From NCBI GenBank assembly GCA_964371505.1, contig CAYJNG010000027.1, positions 1 to 21,484 of the forward strand: a stretch of 21,484 nucleotides of DNA, written 5' to 3'. The stretch's first letter is position 1, and every line of letters starts with the position of its first letter. Source of the DNA: CAYJAD01 sp964371505 (GTDB taxonomy: Bacteria > Desulfobacterota > Desulfovibrionia > Desulfovibrionales > Desulfovibrionaceae). The position numbers and the translations under genes are program-made. The notes under the pieces are model-generated. The model was not told the DNA's origin, made no database searches, and was given only the letters and a program-made list of their open reading frames with translations. Positions 7,213 through 15,502 of this stretch are shown here, in pieces.

Positions 7213-10200
7213 ATGAAACACTCTGAATCCGGTTTACAAAGAGTGCGCATCTTTGTTTCTTCACCAGGAGATGTGCGCGCAGAAAGAAAAATTACCGAAG
7301 AGGTCTTGGGGTTTTTACAAGCAGAATTTTCCAGCTACTTGTATATCGATCCCCTTTTTTGGGAAAATGAAGTCCAATTTGCCCATAATGACTTTCAAAC
7401 CAACATTGAACCACCCTCGCAATCAGATCTTTTCATATGTATTTTATGGTCTCGCTTAGGCACTCGCTTACACCCACAAAAATACACTCGCCCCGACGGT
7501 AGCCCCTACTTATCCGGCACCGAATTTGAATTTGAAGACGCCATTACCGCTTTTAAAAAAACGCGCTTCCCGCACCTTATGCTGTTTAAAAGCGAAGCAG
7601 AAGTGCATATTCCTGACACGCCTCCCAATGAATTTGAAGAGCGCACCACACAGCGCAATGCTTTACGCTCTTTTTTTGAAAAATGGTCGCAAGATGAAGA
7701 GCACAGCGAAGTGCAGTCACTGGGCTTTACCACCTATAAAGACACCACGGACTTTAAAACGCAGCTCACAAAACAGCTCCAGAGCTTTTTTCAAAATCTT
7801 TTGCCTGAAGAATTAGACTTGCAAAAAAATGTAAGCTGGAAGGGCTCACCCTTTAGAGGCTTGGAACATTTTGACTACGAACATGCGCCCATTTTTAAAG
7901 GACGTTCTGCCGTCACAAGCGAAGTCTTGCTTCGCCTAAAGCAACAATTCAGAGCGCAGAAGCCCTTTATGCTCATAGGAGGCAGCAGCGGCGTTGGTAA
8001 AAGCTCCTTGGTACGCGCAGGCCTGTTGCGCCTTTTACTCAACCCATCGCAAGAGTGGAATGCCCTTGCATGGCACTACGCACAAATGCGCCCTTCGGAC
8101 ATACACGCAGGAGAAAAAGAAGGCGCTACAGACTTTACCGACGCTTTAGCGCGCGCCTTAACACAAAGCCGCGAGCTACCCGCTGGGCATGATGAACACG
8201 CTGGCCCCGCATTACCAAGCGCTCTACCATCACTGCTTAAGCGCTATGACAGTGTGCAGCACCTTGCAAAATGCCTACGAGAAAAGCCAGCACATGTGGC
8301 TCAAGATATTAAAGACTGCCTTACGCATAAAGCCGCACAGCGCCTAGCGCAAAGCCCAGAAGCGCCCCAAAGTAATGGCCTTGCGCCCGAGGTGCGCCTT
8401 TGCTTATTGCTAGATCAATTAGAAGAAGTTTTCACCACGTCTTGCGCCTCCATGGAAAGCATTCATACTTTTTTTGCAGCCTTGCGCACACTTGTGGAAG
8501 AAAACGCCCTTGTTGTTATAGCTACCATTCGTGCAGACTACTTAAGCTATTGTGAAGATATCCCCCACTTACAATTTCTTAAGGATGGAAACTCCTACTA
8601 CCACTTAAGCCCTCCCACAACGCTTGATATAGGGAGTATTATTCGCGAGCCTGCAAAGGCTGCCGCCGTGGCCTTTGAACACCGCCAAGGCACAAGTCTT
8701 GATGAAGTGATTCGCCTAGACGCCTTAAGCTTTGACGCCCTTGAACAAAAAACCACCGTTTTACCTCTCTTAGAGTTCACGCTCACCGAGTTGTACGAAC
8801 AAGCACAAAAAAGCCAAAAGGAAGGCCCGTACAAACTTACTTTTGCGCATTATGAAGCCATGGGAGGCTTACAAGGGGCCATTGCCACCAAGGCAGACGC
8901 TACGTTTACGGCCTTTAGGCAAGCAAATCCTGCTGAAGCTTCACGCATTTTCTCACAAGTGATGCGCTGCCTTGCCACAAGTACACAAGATGGCATGTTT
9001 AGCCGGCAAAAAGCCTTACGCACCAAAATAGAGAGCATTGATGGCGCCAGTGCCTTTGTAGATGCTTTTATTGAGGCGCGGCTTTTTACCGCAGATAGCG
9101 ACGAAAACAACAACGTGACGCTTTCCCTTGTACACGAAACTTTGCTGCATCATTGGCAATATTTGCGCCTATGGCTAGAGCAAGAGCGTGAGTATTTTAC
9201 CATGCTCCAGCGTGTGCAATCAGCCTATGCACTCTGGAAAAAAGAACAGGAACCCAAAGACTTACTACTACCAGAAGGTAAACCCCTGCGTGATGCAGAG
9301 CATTTACGCCATGAACATACTGATTCTTTGAGCGCTGAAGAAATACGCTTCATTGCTTTATCCAAAAAACACGCAGGAAGGCAAAAGCGCCGCCTGTATA
9401 TGCTTGTTGCCACCCTTATTGCAGGCTTCACGCTGGCAATTATCATGTTTTACCAAGCCAGAATACAAGAGCAAAAGGCCATTGCCGCACGCGATGATGC
9501 CGAACACCTTGTTTCCTTTTTGCTTTTTGACTTGTACTATAAACTTGCCCCCGTGGGTCGTCTTAATCTTATGGAGGATTTACATAAAGAGGTGCAAGGC
9601 TACTACACCAAGCAAGAAGAAACACAAGACCCCTATATCCAAAACAAAAGAAACACTCTTTTACTCCAACAAGGCTCTGTGCTTGCGGCCCTTGGCAAAA
9701 AAGATGACGCACGCGCTGTCTTTGAAAAGCAACTGACCAATATGCGCAAGCTTGCAGCGCAATATCCCCATATTGACCTCCTACAAATAGAACTCACTTT
9801 AAGCCTCAACACTGTAGGAAACGCCTTAAGACGGCAAGGTGAAAATCAAGAAGCATTAAAACTCTACGAAGAAAGTTTAGCTCTCTTGCAAAAACTTGAA
9901 GAAGAAAACCCACAAAATGAAACCATTCAAAAAGGATTAGACACAACATTACAAGAGATTGGAGATATTTATAACACGCAAGGTGCACACGCTAAAGCAC
10001 TCATCTACCACCAAAAGGGCTTAGAATTTGCGCGCAGCTTACTAGCAAAGGCCCCCAATGCACCTTCAAGCCACATAACCCTTTCTTCTGCCTTAATAAA
10101 TGTGGGCGACACCTTAAGTAAGTTAGCTAAAAGCCGCGAAGCTCTTCCTTACTATGAAGAAAACTTACAAAACCTTCGCCAACGCAGCGCCCTTAAGCCA

Positions 10201-11136
10201 GGAAATTTTGCATTACAACACCGTCTCGCTGTGGCTATACAGCGCTTAGGAGACTATTTTTCTCAAATCAAGCAAGACAGTAAAGCCCTTCCTTACCATG
10301 AAGAATACGTAAAAATACTGCGCTTGCTCACGGTGCATGACCCTAAAAATGCCCAGTGGCAACGTGCCTTCGCTCTAGGCTTACAAAGAATGGGGGACAT
10401 CTGGAAAAACAAAAACGATTTTGTAAAGTCTCGTGAGTTTTATAATGAAGCACTGGATATTATCACAAAATTACGCGAACTTGCACCACATGATATACAG
10501 TGGACATTTACTATGGAACTTACCCTTAAGAAAATAGCTCTCCTGCTGCAAGCACAAGGCAACACCCAAGAAGCTTTGGACTTTTATAAGCAATGCTTAG
10601 AGCTTAACCATGCACTCGTGCAACAAGAACCCAACAACCCCGCATGGCAAAAAGCTTTGGCCACCACTTTGGGCTATATGGCGGATATTTTGTATGCGCA
10701 AGGGAAGTATCAAGAAGCGCTGGAATATTACGCTGAAAACGTCAATACCGTTCGTGAAATGATTCACCTTATGCCACAAAAAGAGAATTGGAAACAACAG
10801 TTTGCCACTATCTTAGCAAGTGTAGGTCAAAAAAATAGAGAACAAAACAACCTAAGCGCAGCCCTGCAATTATATCGTGAATATGTAAACATCTCACGTG
10901 AGCTTCTCTCTCAGGACCCCAAGAATATAGACCTACTTTTACCCTTGCTGCATGGCAATATTACTACGTATACGCTTATGAAAAAGACATTTTCACAAGG
11001 AGCTGAAGGCTACATAAAAGAAGCCATAGACATTTACAAAACCTTACTACAACTTGACCCTCAAAATGCCACTTTTTACAAAGAAGATTTGCAAAAAATG
11101 GAGCAACTATATCGCTCCCATTATCCGCAGCCATAA
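7213..11136 (+). CDS. DUF4062-nSTAND1 ATPase with membrane span and TPR-like repeats
   Basis: 1307 residues, counted from the ATG at 7213, which has GAGGA 4 nt upstream; the reading frame stays open back to 7048 but that start lies in a terminator. Domains in order: DUF4062 at about 10-150 (RIFVSSPGDVRAER, SDLFICILWSRLGTRL, SGTEFEFEDA). The nSTAND1 core at about 211-700 has GSPFRGLEHFDYEHAPIFKG, Walker A GGSSGVGKSS at 256-265, Walker B LLLDQLEEVF at 398-407, IATIRADYL at 436-444 and a winged-helix segment HETLLHHWQYLRLWLEQE. One transmembrane helix follows at about 728-746 after RQKRR. A linker has DDAEHLVSFLLFDLYYKL and PVGRLNLMEDL. Nine TPR-like units spaced exactly 48 residues apart run from about 820 to 1250. 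STAND proteins are signal-activated oligomerising NTPases, many of them antiphage; DUF4062 is a presumed effector of unknown action. The key ATPase residues are intact. It is a single-gene unit between terminators. A defence role is inference. Confidence 0.9.
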   Translation: MKHSESGLQRVRIFVSSPGDVRAERKITEEVLGFLQAEFSSYLYIDPLFWENEVQFAHNDFQTNIEPPSQSDLFICILWSRLGTRLHPQKYTRPDGSPYLSGTEFEFEDAITAFKKTRFPHLMLFKSEAEVHIPDTPPNEFEERTTQRNALRSFFEKWSQDEEHSEVQSLGFTTYKDTTDFKTQLTKQLQSFFQNLLPEELDLQKNVSWKGSPFRGLEHFDYEHAPIFKGRSAVTSEVLLRLKQQFRAQKPFMLIGGSSGVGKSSLVRAGLLRLLLNPSQEWNALAWHYAQMRPSDIHAGEKEGATDFTDALARALTQSRELPAGHDEHAGPALPSALPSLLKRYDSVQHLAKCLREKPAHVAQDIKDCLTHKAAQRLAQSPEAPQSNGLAPEVRLCLLLDQLEEVFTTSCASMESIHTFFAALRTLVEENALVVIATIRADYLSYCEDIPHLQFLKDGNSYYHLSPPTTLDIGSIIREPAKAAAVAFEHRQGTSLDEVIRLDALSFDALEQKTTVLPLLEFTLTELYEQAQKSQKEGPYKLTFAHYEAMGGLQGAIATKADATFTAFRQANPAEASRIFSQVMRCLATSTQDGMFSRQKALRTKIESIDGASAFVDAFIEARLFTADSDENNNVTLSLVHETLLHHWQYLRLWLEQEREYFTMLQRVQSAYALWKKEQEPKDLLLPEGKPLRDAEHLRHEHTDSLSAEEIRFIALSKKHAGRQKRRLYMLVATLIAGFTLAIIMFYQARIQEQKAIAARDDAEHLVSFLLFDLYYKLAPVGRLNLMEDLHKEVQGYYTKQEETQDPYIQNKRNTLLLQQGSVLAALGKKDDARAVFEKQLTNMRKLAAQYPHIDLLQIELTLSLNTVGNALRRQGENQEALKLYEESLALLQKLEEENPQNETIQKGLDTTLQEIGDIYNTQGAHAKALIYHQKGLEFARSLLAKAPNAPSSHITLSSALINVGDTLSKLAKSREALPYYEENLQNLRQRSALKPGNFALQHRLAVAIQRLGDYFSQIKQDSKALPYHEEYVKILRLLTVHDPKNAQWQRAFALGLQRMGDIWKNKNDFVKSREFYNEALDIITKLRELAPHDIQWTFTMELTLKKIALLLQAQGNTQEALDFYKQCLELNHALVQQEPNNPAWQKALATTLGYMADILYAQGKYQEALEYYAENVNTVREMIHLMPQKENWKQQFATILASVGQKNREQNNLSAALQLYREYVNISRELLSQDPKNIDLLLPLLHGNITTYTLMKKTFSQGAEGYIKEAIDIYKTLLQLDPQNATFYKEDLQKMEQLYRSHYPQP

Positions 11137-11142
11137 AATAAA

Positions 11143-11167
11143 AATCCACTAGCCTAGCTGGTGGATT
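11143..11167. terminator. Bidirectional terminator between STAND gene and antiporter
   Basis: A 10-bp stem (AATCCACTAG at 11143-11152 with CTGGTGGATT at 11158-11167, one G-U) closes a 5-nt loop. CTTATTTT follows on plus and a T-rich run TTTTATTTTA follows on minus. It serves the STAND gene 6 nt upstream and may also stop the convergent antiporter transcript. Confidence 0.8.
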
Positions 11168-11178
11168 CTTATTTTGCC

Positions 11179-11213
11179 AACAAGGAGAAAGGCCTCAACC
11201 CTTTCTCCTTGTT
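11179..11213. terminator. Second stem-loop in the convergent gap
   Basis: AACAAGGAGAAAGG (11179-11192) pairs over 14 bp with CCTTTCTCCTTGTT (11200-11213) around a 7-nt loop. It is 17 nt past the antiporter stop. T-tracts are short, so it may work together with the adjacent stem at 11143-11167. Confidence 0.6.
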
Positions 11214-11230
11214 TCTTGCGTGAGGTATCT

Positions 11231-12544
11231 TTAAGAAAACGCATCTTGTGATCTGCCATATCTTTTTTTAAAGAGAAAAAAGCTTCCCATGGGAAGAAAA
11301 TATAAAAAACAAGCATAAAAAATACTGTGCAGTGGCGCGCCCACATTGGCCAAAACCACCGAGCACGCAATATTCCATGGCACAAGCCCTGCCATAACCA
11401 CCGCACTATCCTCTATGGCATGGGCCAAATCTTCCTTACTTTCATACTGCTGTTCACCCAATATTTTTGTTAAAAAAATAGACAGGGTTTGATTACAGGT
11501 CATCATACAAGCAAAAAGCGCCACCACCAAGGACGTACCAAAGGGAGTGATTCGCCTTGCCCACAGCGCCATACGTGCTTGCAAATTTTCAAACATACGC
11601 GAAAGCTGAAAAAGCCCCACGTAAGCAGAAGAGATAAACACTATACATGTTACGGTAATCATGGATTGTAAACCGCCGCCACCCAAAATGGCATTCAGTG
11701 ACGCGTCTTGGCTTGTAAAACCAAACCAATACAGCCTTAGCACTTGCTCCGCGGGCATGCCTTGCAAAAAAACGCAAAGGGCGCTAGCGCTAACAATGCT
11801 CACCAGCATACTTATTTTTGCATGCACCCTACAACACGTAAGCACAATCATAAGCGCAGCAGGTAAAACAGTATGCCATGACAAAGTAAAACTTTTTTCA
11901 AACAGCTCTAACGCTTGTAGGGGCATGGATGCCTGTGTGCCGCGACTACCCAAAAAAAGATATACAGCGCCTGTAAGAATGCAAGGCCCTATACAAGAGC
12001 GAAACATACGCTTAATATTAAGAAAAATATCTGTTTGCGTAATTTTTGCCACAAGATGTGCACTGGAAGACATGGGCGACATTCTATCACCAAAGTACGA
12101 TCCGGATAAAATAGCCCCGCCCAAATACGCAGGCTCCAGCCCTAAAATATTTCCCATGGTCATACAAATCACCCCCATGGTGGCAGAAGTGCCAAAGGAT
12201 GTACCCGTGAGCATGGAAATGAAGGCGCACAGTAAAAAAGTGCTGCATATAAATAAGGACGGCACTAAAAACATGGCGCTATGCACCACTAAATACGCAA
12301 TGGTGCCAGATGCGCGCCATGTGCCGGTGAGTATGCCAATAAGGCAAAAAAGCAGCAATAAATTGCCTAATTTTCGTGTTCCGTCCAAGGAATGCAGAGC
12401 TAATTCCTTGACGCTGCAGCCCTTATACAATCCATAAAGAAAAAAAAGTATATAGCCTGCCGCTAGGGCATAAAGCAAATGCACGCCCCACACTATGGTC
12501 AGCAATAGCACCAAAGAAAACGCACCCATGACCATATATTCCAT
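11231..12544 (-). CDS. nhaC: NhaC-family Na+/H+ antiporter
   Basis: 437 residues from the ATG at 12544, which has AAAGGA 7 nt upstream. An in-frame ATG at 12592 lacks a ribosome site and would put that AAAGGA within the coding sequence. The protein is highly hydrophobic, with roughly eleven membrane segments. The NhaC signatures are present: LTGTSFGTSATMGV near residues 113-125 and GSYFGDRMSPMSSSAHLVA near 148-166, matching the GDKMSPLS-type motif that forms the ion path in this family. A later segment PWNIACSVVLANVGAP is also typical. It should exchange Na+ for H+ across the inner membrane. Related MleN proteins couple this to malate/lactate exchange, so substrate is not certain. It is slightly shorter than many NhaC proteins, mainly at the N-terminus. 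It is transcribed alone, convergent with the STAND gene; a palindrome at 12627-12650 may control it. Confidence 0.88.
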   Translation of the reverse strand: MEYMVMGAFSLVLLLTIVWGVHLLYALAAGYILFFLYGLYKGCSVKELALHSLDGTRKLGNLLLLFCLIGILTGTWRASGTIAYLVVHSAMFLVPSLFICSTFLLCAFISMLTGTSFGTSATMGVICMTMGNILGLEPAYLGGAILSGSYFGDRMSPMSSSAHLVAKITQTDIFLNIKRMFRSCIGPCILTGAVYLFLGSRGTQASMPLQALELFEKSFTLSWHTVLPAALMIVLTCCRVHAKISMLVSIVSASALCVFLQGMPAEQVLRLYWFGFTSQDASLNAILGGGGLQSMITVTCIVFISSAYVGLFQLSRMFENLQARMALWARRITPFGTSLVVALFACMMTCNQTLSIFLTKILGEQQYESKEDLAHAIEDSAVVMAGLVPWNIACSVVLANVGAPLHSIFYACFLYFLPMGSFFLFKKRYGRSQDAFS

Positions 12545-12626
12545 ACATAATTCCTTTTTTATTGCCGTAAAAAGCATGCCATAAAGCCTCATGCAATAGA
12601 GGTTGGCATCAAGGCAAAAAAGAGTA

Positions 12627-12650
12627 CTTGTAACAAAATTATTTTACAAG
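12627..12650. promoter_or_regulatory. Palindromic operator candidate upstream of nhaC
   Basis: CTTGTAA (12627-12633) and TTACAAG (12644-12650) are perfect inverted arms with a 10-nt A/T spacer, 83-106 nt upstream of the nhaC start. On the minus strand TTGTAA (12649-12644) could serve as a -35 with TACTCT (12626-12621) as a weak -10, spacer 17; a bound regulator would then cover the -35. Confidence 0.4.
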
Positions 12651-12829
12651 CCCCCATGCACCAGCGAGAGAAAAGACATTTCCCCCCCTTGAGCACAGGC
12701 AAACAAATATCACCTAACCATAAGTTTTTACAGAAAAAACAAAGCTTCACACTTGCTTTTACCCTAGGAAGAGTTATTGTTGTAGGGAGCTATTCGTAGC
12801 CAAAAACTGTGTATTGCATAAAATCCATT

Positions 12830-12857
12830 TTGCGGCTATAAGCGAGCCTTGCCGCAA
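12830..12857. repeat. G/C-rich inverted repeat
   Basis: TTGCGGC (12830-12836) is repeated inverted as GCCGCAA (12851-12857) with a 14-nt spacer. It could be an operator or a hairpin in an unannotated transcript. No T-tract follows, so a terminator is unlikely. Confidence 0.35.
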
Positions 12858-12934
12858 CTTGCACAGGCTTTACAACAATCACAAGCACTTAGATTAAATC
12901 CTGAGCGCTCACTTTTACAAATAAAAACAAGGTA

Positions 12935-12963
12935 TTGAAGTAGCGCTTTAGGTCTCTTAATAC
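12935..12963 (+). promoter_or_regulatory. Weak promoter candidate for the mrcA-trmI-tetR operon
   Basis: TTGAAG (12935-12940) and TAATAC (12958-12963) have a 17-nt spacer. The -10 matches only half of the consensus, so confidence is low. The start would be near 12970, giving a leader of about 43 nt. Confidence 0.3.
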
Positions 12964-13012
12964 AAAGCCTTAGGCAAAGCGTGTTTAGCGTGCAGGAGGT
13001 TTACACCCTATT

Positions 13013-15493
13013 ATGAAATTACATCTTTCCATAAAAAAAATCTTTCTTTCCTTTTTAGCGCTTCTTTGCCTTGCAGGCATCTTGGGCGTAGCAGCAGTGG
13101 TGGGTGTTTTTTATTGGGCCGCCCGCGACCTTCCCGCCATGGACCGCATTGCGGATTTTCGCCCGCCCCAAGCCACTGTGGTACTGGCACGAGACGGCTC
13201 TCCATTGGGCAGCCTTTTCCACGAAAAACGCTTTATGGTACCCCTTGACCTTATGTCCCCGCATATTCCCAAAGCCTTCATGGCAGCAGAAGATGACGGC
13301 TTTTACCAACATGTAGGCATAGACCCTATAGCCATCATGCGCGCTGCCATAGTGAACTTTCAAACAGGCAGAAGCACACAAGGCGGCAGTACCATTACCC
13401 AGCAGGTTATTAAGCAGCTCCTGCTTACACCGGAAAAAAGCTATAAGCGTAAAATTAAAGAGGCCATCTTAGCCTATAGATTGGAAAAAGAACTCACCAA
13501 GGACGAAATTTTAAATATTTACTTAAACCAAATATTCCTTGGGCAAAAAGCCTACGGTGTGGAAGCCGCTGCGCGTACCTATTTTGGTAAGCACGCCACA
13601 GACATTACCTTGGCAGAAAGCGCTCTTTTAGCCGGTATGCCTCAAGCGCCTAGCCGCTATAACCCCTTCCGCTATCCCAAAGCTGCTAAAGCGCGTCAGC
13701 TTTACGTATTGCGCCGCTTGCGTGAACTTAAATGGATAACAGAAGACGAATACACACAAGCCGTCAACGAGCCCCTGGTGTACTGGACCATGCCGGAAAC
13801 GCAAATGGGCGCCGCCGGATGGTATATGGAAGAAGTTCGCCGCTTACTCATAGAATTTTTCAGCGTAGAAAACATGGTTATCATGGGTATAGACAGCGAT
13901 AAATCCGGTGCTGACTATGTGTATGAGGCAGGTCTTACGGTGACCACAGCCATGGACCCAACACATCAAGAAGCCGCTTCCTTAGGCCTACGCAAGGCCT
14001 TGGAGGATTTGGCACGCCGTCAAGGATGGCGTGGCCCCATACAAAAGATTTTGCCAGATCAACACGCAGCCTTCTTAGAAAAATCAGCCTTTAGCCCTTA
14101 TGATCTCATAGGCGGCAATTGGGTACGTGGCCTTGTAACAGCCGTTACAGAAAAAAATGCCACCGTAGCCCTTGGGCGCGGTTATGTGGGCAATGTAAGT
14201 GTAAACACCATGAAGTGGGCACGCCCGCTTAACCCCAGAACATTGCCCTCGTATAATATACGCGATGCACGTAAAGTATTGAACATAGGCGATGTAATAT
14301 GGCTTAAGCAACCAGACAGCGTGAGCAAAGAAGTAAAAGAAAAAGGGGCCGTGGTCACCCTAGACCCCACCTATGACCCCACCACAGCTAAAGTAGGTGT
14401 GCCCATTGAGCTCGCCCTACAGCAAAAGCCTGTGGCCCAAGGGGCCATTGCTTCCATTGAGCCGGCCTCTGGTGACGTAGTGGCCTTGGTGGGCGGCTAT
14501 GAATTTGGCTCCAGCCACTTTAACCGTGCTGTGCAAAGCTTGCGTCAACCTGGCTCTAGCTTTAAGCCCATAGTGTACTCTGCCGCCATGGACAGAGGCT
14601 TTAGCGCGGCAACCTTATTGCCCGATGAGCCCTTTACCTATGTGGACCCCGTATCTGGCGTAGTATGGACACCTTCAAACTATGACCATAAATACAATGG
14701 CCCCATGGAATTGTATAGGGCGCTCGCTTCTTCGCGCAATATTCCCACAGTTCGTGTTACCGATACCATTGGCATTGACGCTGTCATAGAGCGCGCCCAA
14801 GCCCTTGGCATCACATCCACCTTCCCGCGCTATATGACCATTAGTCTTGGTGTTGTGGAGGTTTCGCCCTTAAACTTAACCCAAGCTTTCACCGCTTTTG
14901 CTAACCAAGGCTGGGCCGCACGCCCTCGCATTATTACCTCCATCAAGGATGTGAATGGCAAAGAGCTTTACTCGCAGCCCCCTGAGCATTGGCAAGCCGT
15001 TAGCCCAGAAAATGCCTATATCATGGCCTCCATGCTTAAAAAAGTAGTTTCCGGTGGCACGGCCACACGCGCCCGTGTGCTGAATAAGCCCATGGCAGGC
15101 AAAACCGGTACCACCAATAATGAGCACGACACATGGTTTATAGGTTTTACGCCGCACTTGGTATCTGGCATCTATGTAGGCTACGACCAACAGGCCCCCC
15201 TTGGCCGACGCGAAACAGGGGGCACCACGGCTCTTCCCGGTTTTGTGGAATACCGTAAACACGTGGAACATTTTTACCCTGCCGATGATTTTGTGGTACC
15301 CCCCGGTATTTCTGTTATCAATGGCATTGGTTTTAGAGACAGTGAACCTTACGAGGGCACTGTGCAGTTTGAATTTGAGTCAGAGGATCCTTATGCTGAA
15401 GATACTCTTGACCAAGGCGGCCTGCTGGAAGAAGGGCAAGGCGACTTTACCCCTGGCACCTCAGCTCAAGACTTATTACAACAACTCTTTTAA
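13013..15493 (+). CDS. mrcA: Penicillin-binding protein 1A (bifunctional glycosyltransferase/transpeptidase)
   Basis: 826 residues, normal for a class A PBP. One N-terminal membrane anchor is at about 11-36. The GT51 glycosyltransferase domain (about 55-240) contains the catalytic glutamate in AAEDDGFYQH (E93), STQGGSTITQQVIKQLLL, KDEILNIYLNQIFLG and ESALLAGMPQAPSRYNP. An OB-like linker with the typical GDVIWL turn precedes the transpeptidase domain (about 475-740), with catalytic S515 in PGSSFKP (SxxK), S574-R575-N576 and K697-T-G-T. All key residues are present. The last 50 residues are acidic and low in complexity. It builds and cross-links peptidoglycan in the periplasm. AGGAGG lies 13 nt before the ATG, an unusually long spacing. 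trmI begins 9 nt after the stop, so the two are co-transcribed. PBP1A is the best match; other class A types are possible. Confidence 0.94.
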   Translation: MKLHLSIKKIFLSFLALLCLAGILGVAAVVGVFYWAARDLPAMDRIADFRPPQATVVLARDGSPLGSLFHEKRFMVPLDLMSPHIPKAFMAAEDDGFYQHVGIDPIAIMRAAIVNFQTGRSTQGGSTITQQVIKQLLLTPEKSYKRKIKEAILAYRLEKELTKDEILNIYLNQIFLGQKAYGVEAAARTYFGKHATDITLAESALLAGMPQAPSRYNPFRYPKAAKARQLYVLRRLRELKWITEDEYTQAVNEPLVYWTMPETQMGAAGWYMEEVRRLLIEFFSVENMVIMGIDSDKSGADYVYEAGLTVTTAMDPTHQEAASLGLRKALEDLARRQGWRGPIQKILPDQHAAFLEKSAFSPYDLIGGNWVRGLVTAVTEKNATVALGRGYVGNVSVNTMKWARPLNPRTLPSYNIRDARKVLNIGDVIWLKQPDSVSKEVKEKGAVVTLDPTYDPTTAKVGVPIELALQQKPVAQGAIASIEPASGDVVALVGGYEFGSSHFNRAVQSLRQPGSSFKPIVYSAAMDRGFSAATLLPDEPFTYVDPVSGVVWTPSNYDHKYNGPMELYRALASSRNIPTVRVTDTIGIDAVIERAQALGITSTFPRYMTISLGVVEVSPLNLTQAFTAFANQGWAARPRIITSIKDVNGKELYSQPPEHWQAVSPENAYIMASMLKKVVSGGTATRARVLNKPMAGKTGTTNNEHDTWFIGFTPHLVSGIYVGYDQQAPLGRRETGGTTALPGFVEYRKHVEHFYPADDFVVPPGISVINGIGFRDSEPYEGTVQFEFESEDPYAEDTLDQGGLLEEGQGDFTPGTSAQDLLQQLF

Positions 15494-15502
15494 GGACATA
15501 CT

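Larger units (their letters stand above)
12593..12993. other. 400-nt non-coding divergent intergenic region
   Basis: It lies between the antiporter and penicillin-binding protein genes, which diverge. I find no convincing reading frame, tRNA or known RNA. It contains two dyads (12627-12650 and 12830-12857) and a weak promoter for the plus-strand operon. The length is larger than elsewhere in this compact window. Confidence 0.5.

Noticed and set aside
9655..10965. Possible DNA-level tandem repeat of 144 bp
   Set aside because: The period is exact at protein level but neighbouring units differ too much in bases to be a recent DNA repeat.
11661..12437. 258-codon open frame on the plus strand
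   Set aside because: It is wholly antisense to nhaC, which has clear family motifs, and its translation lacks recognisable domains or a ribosome site.
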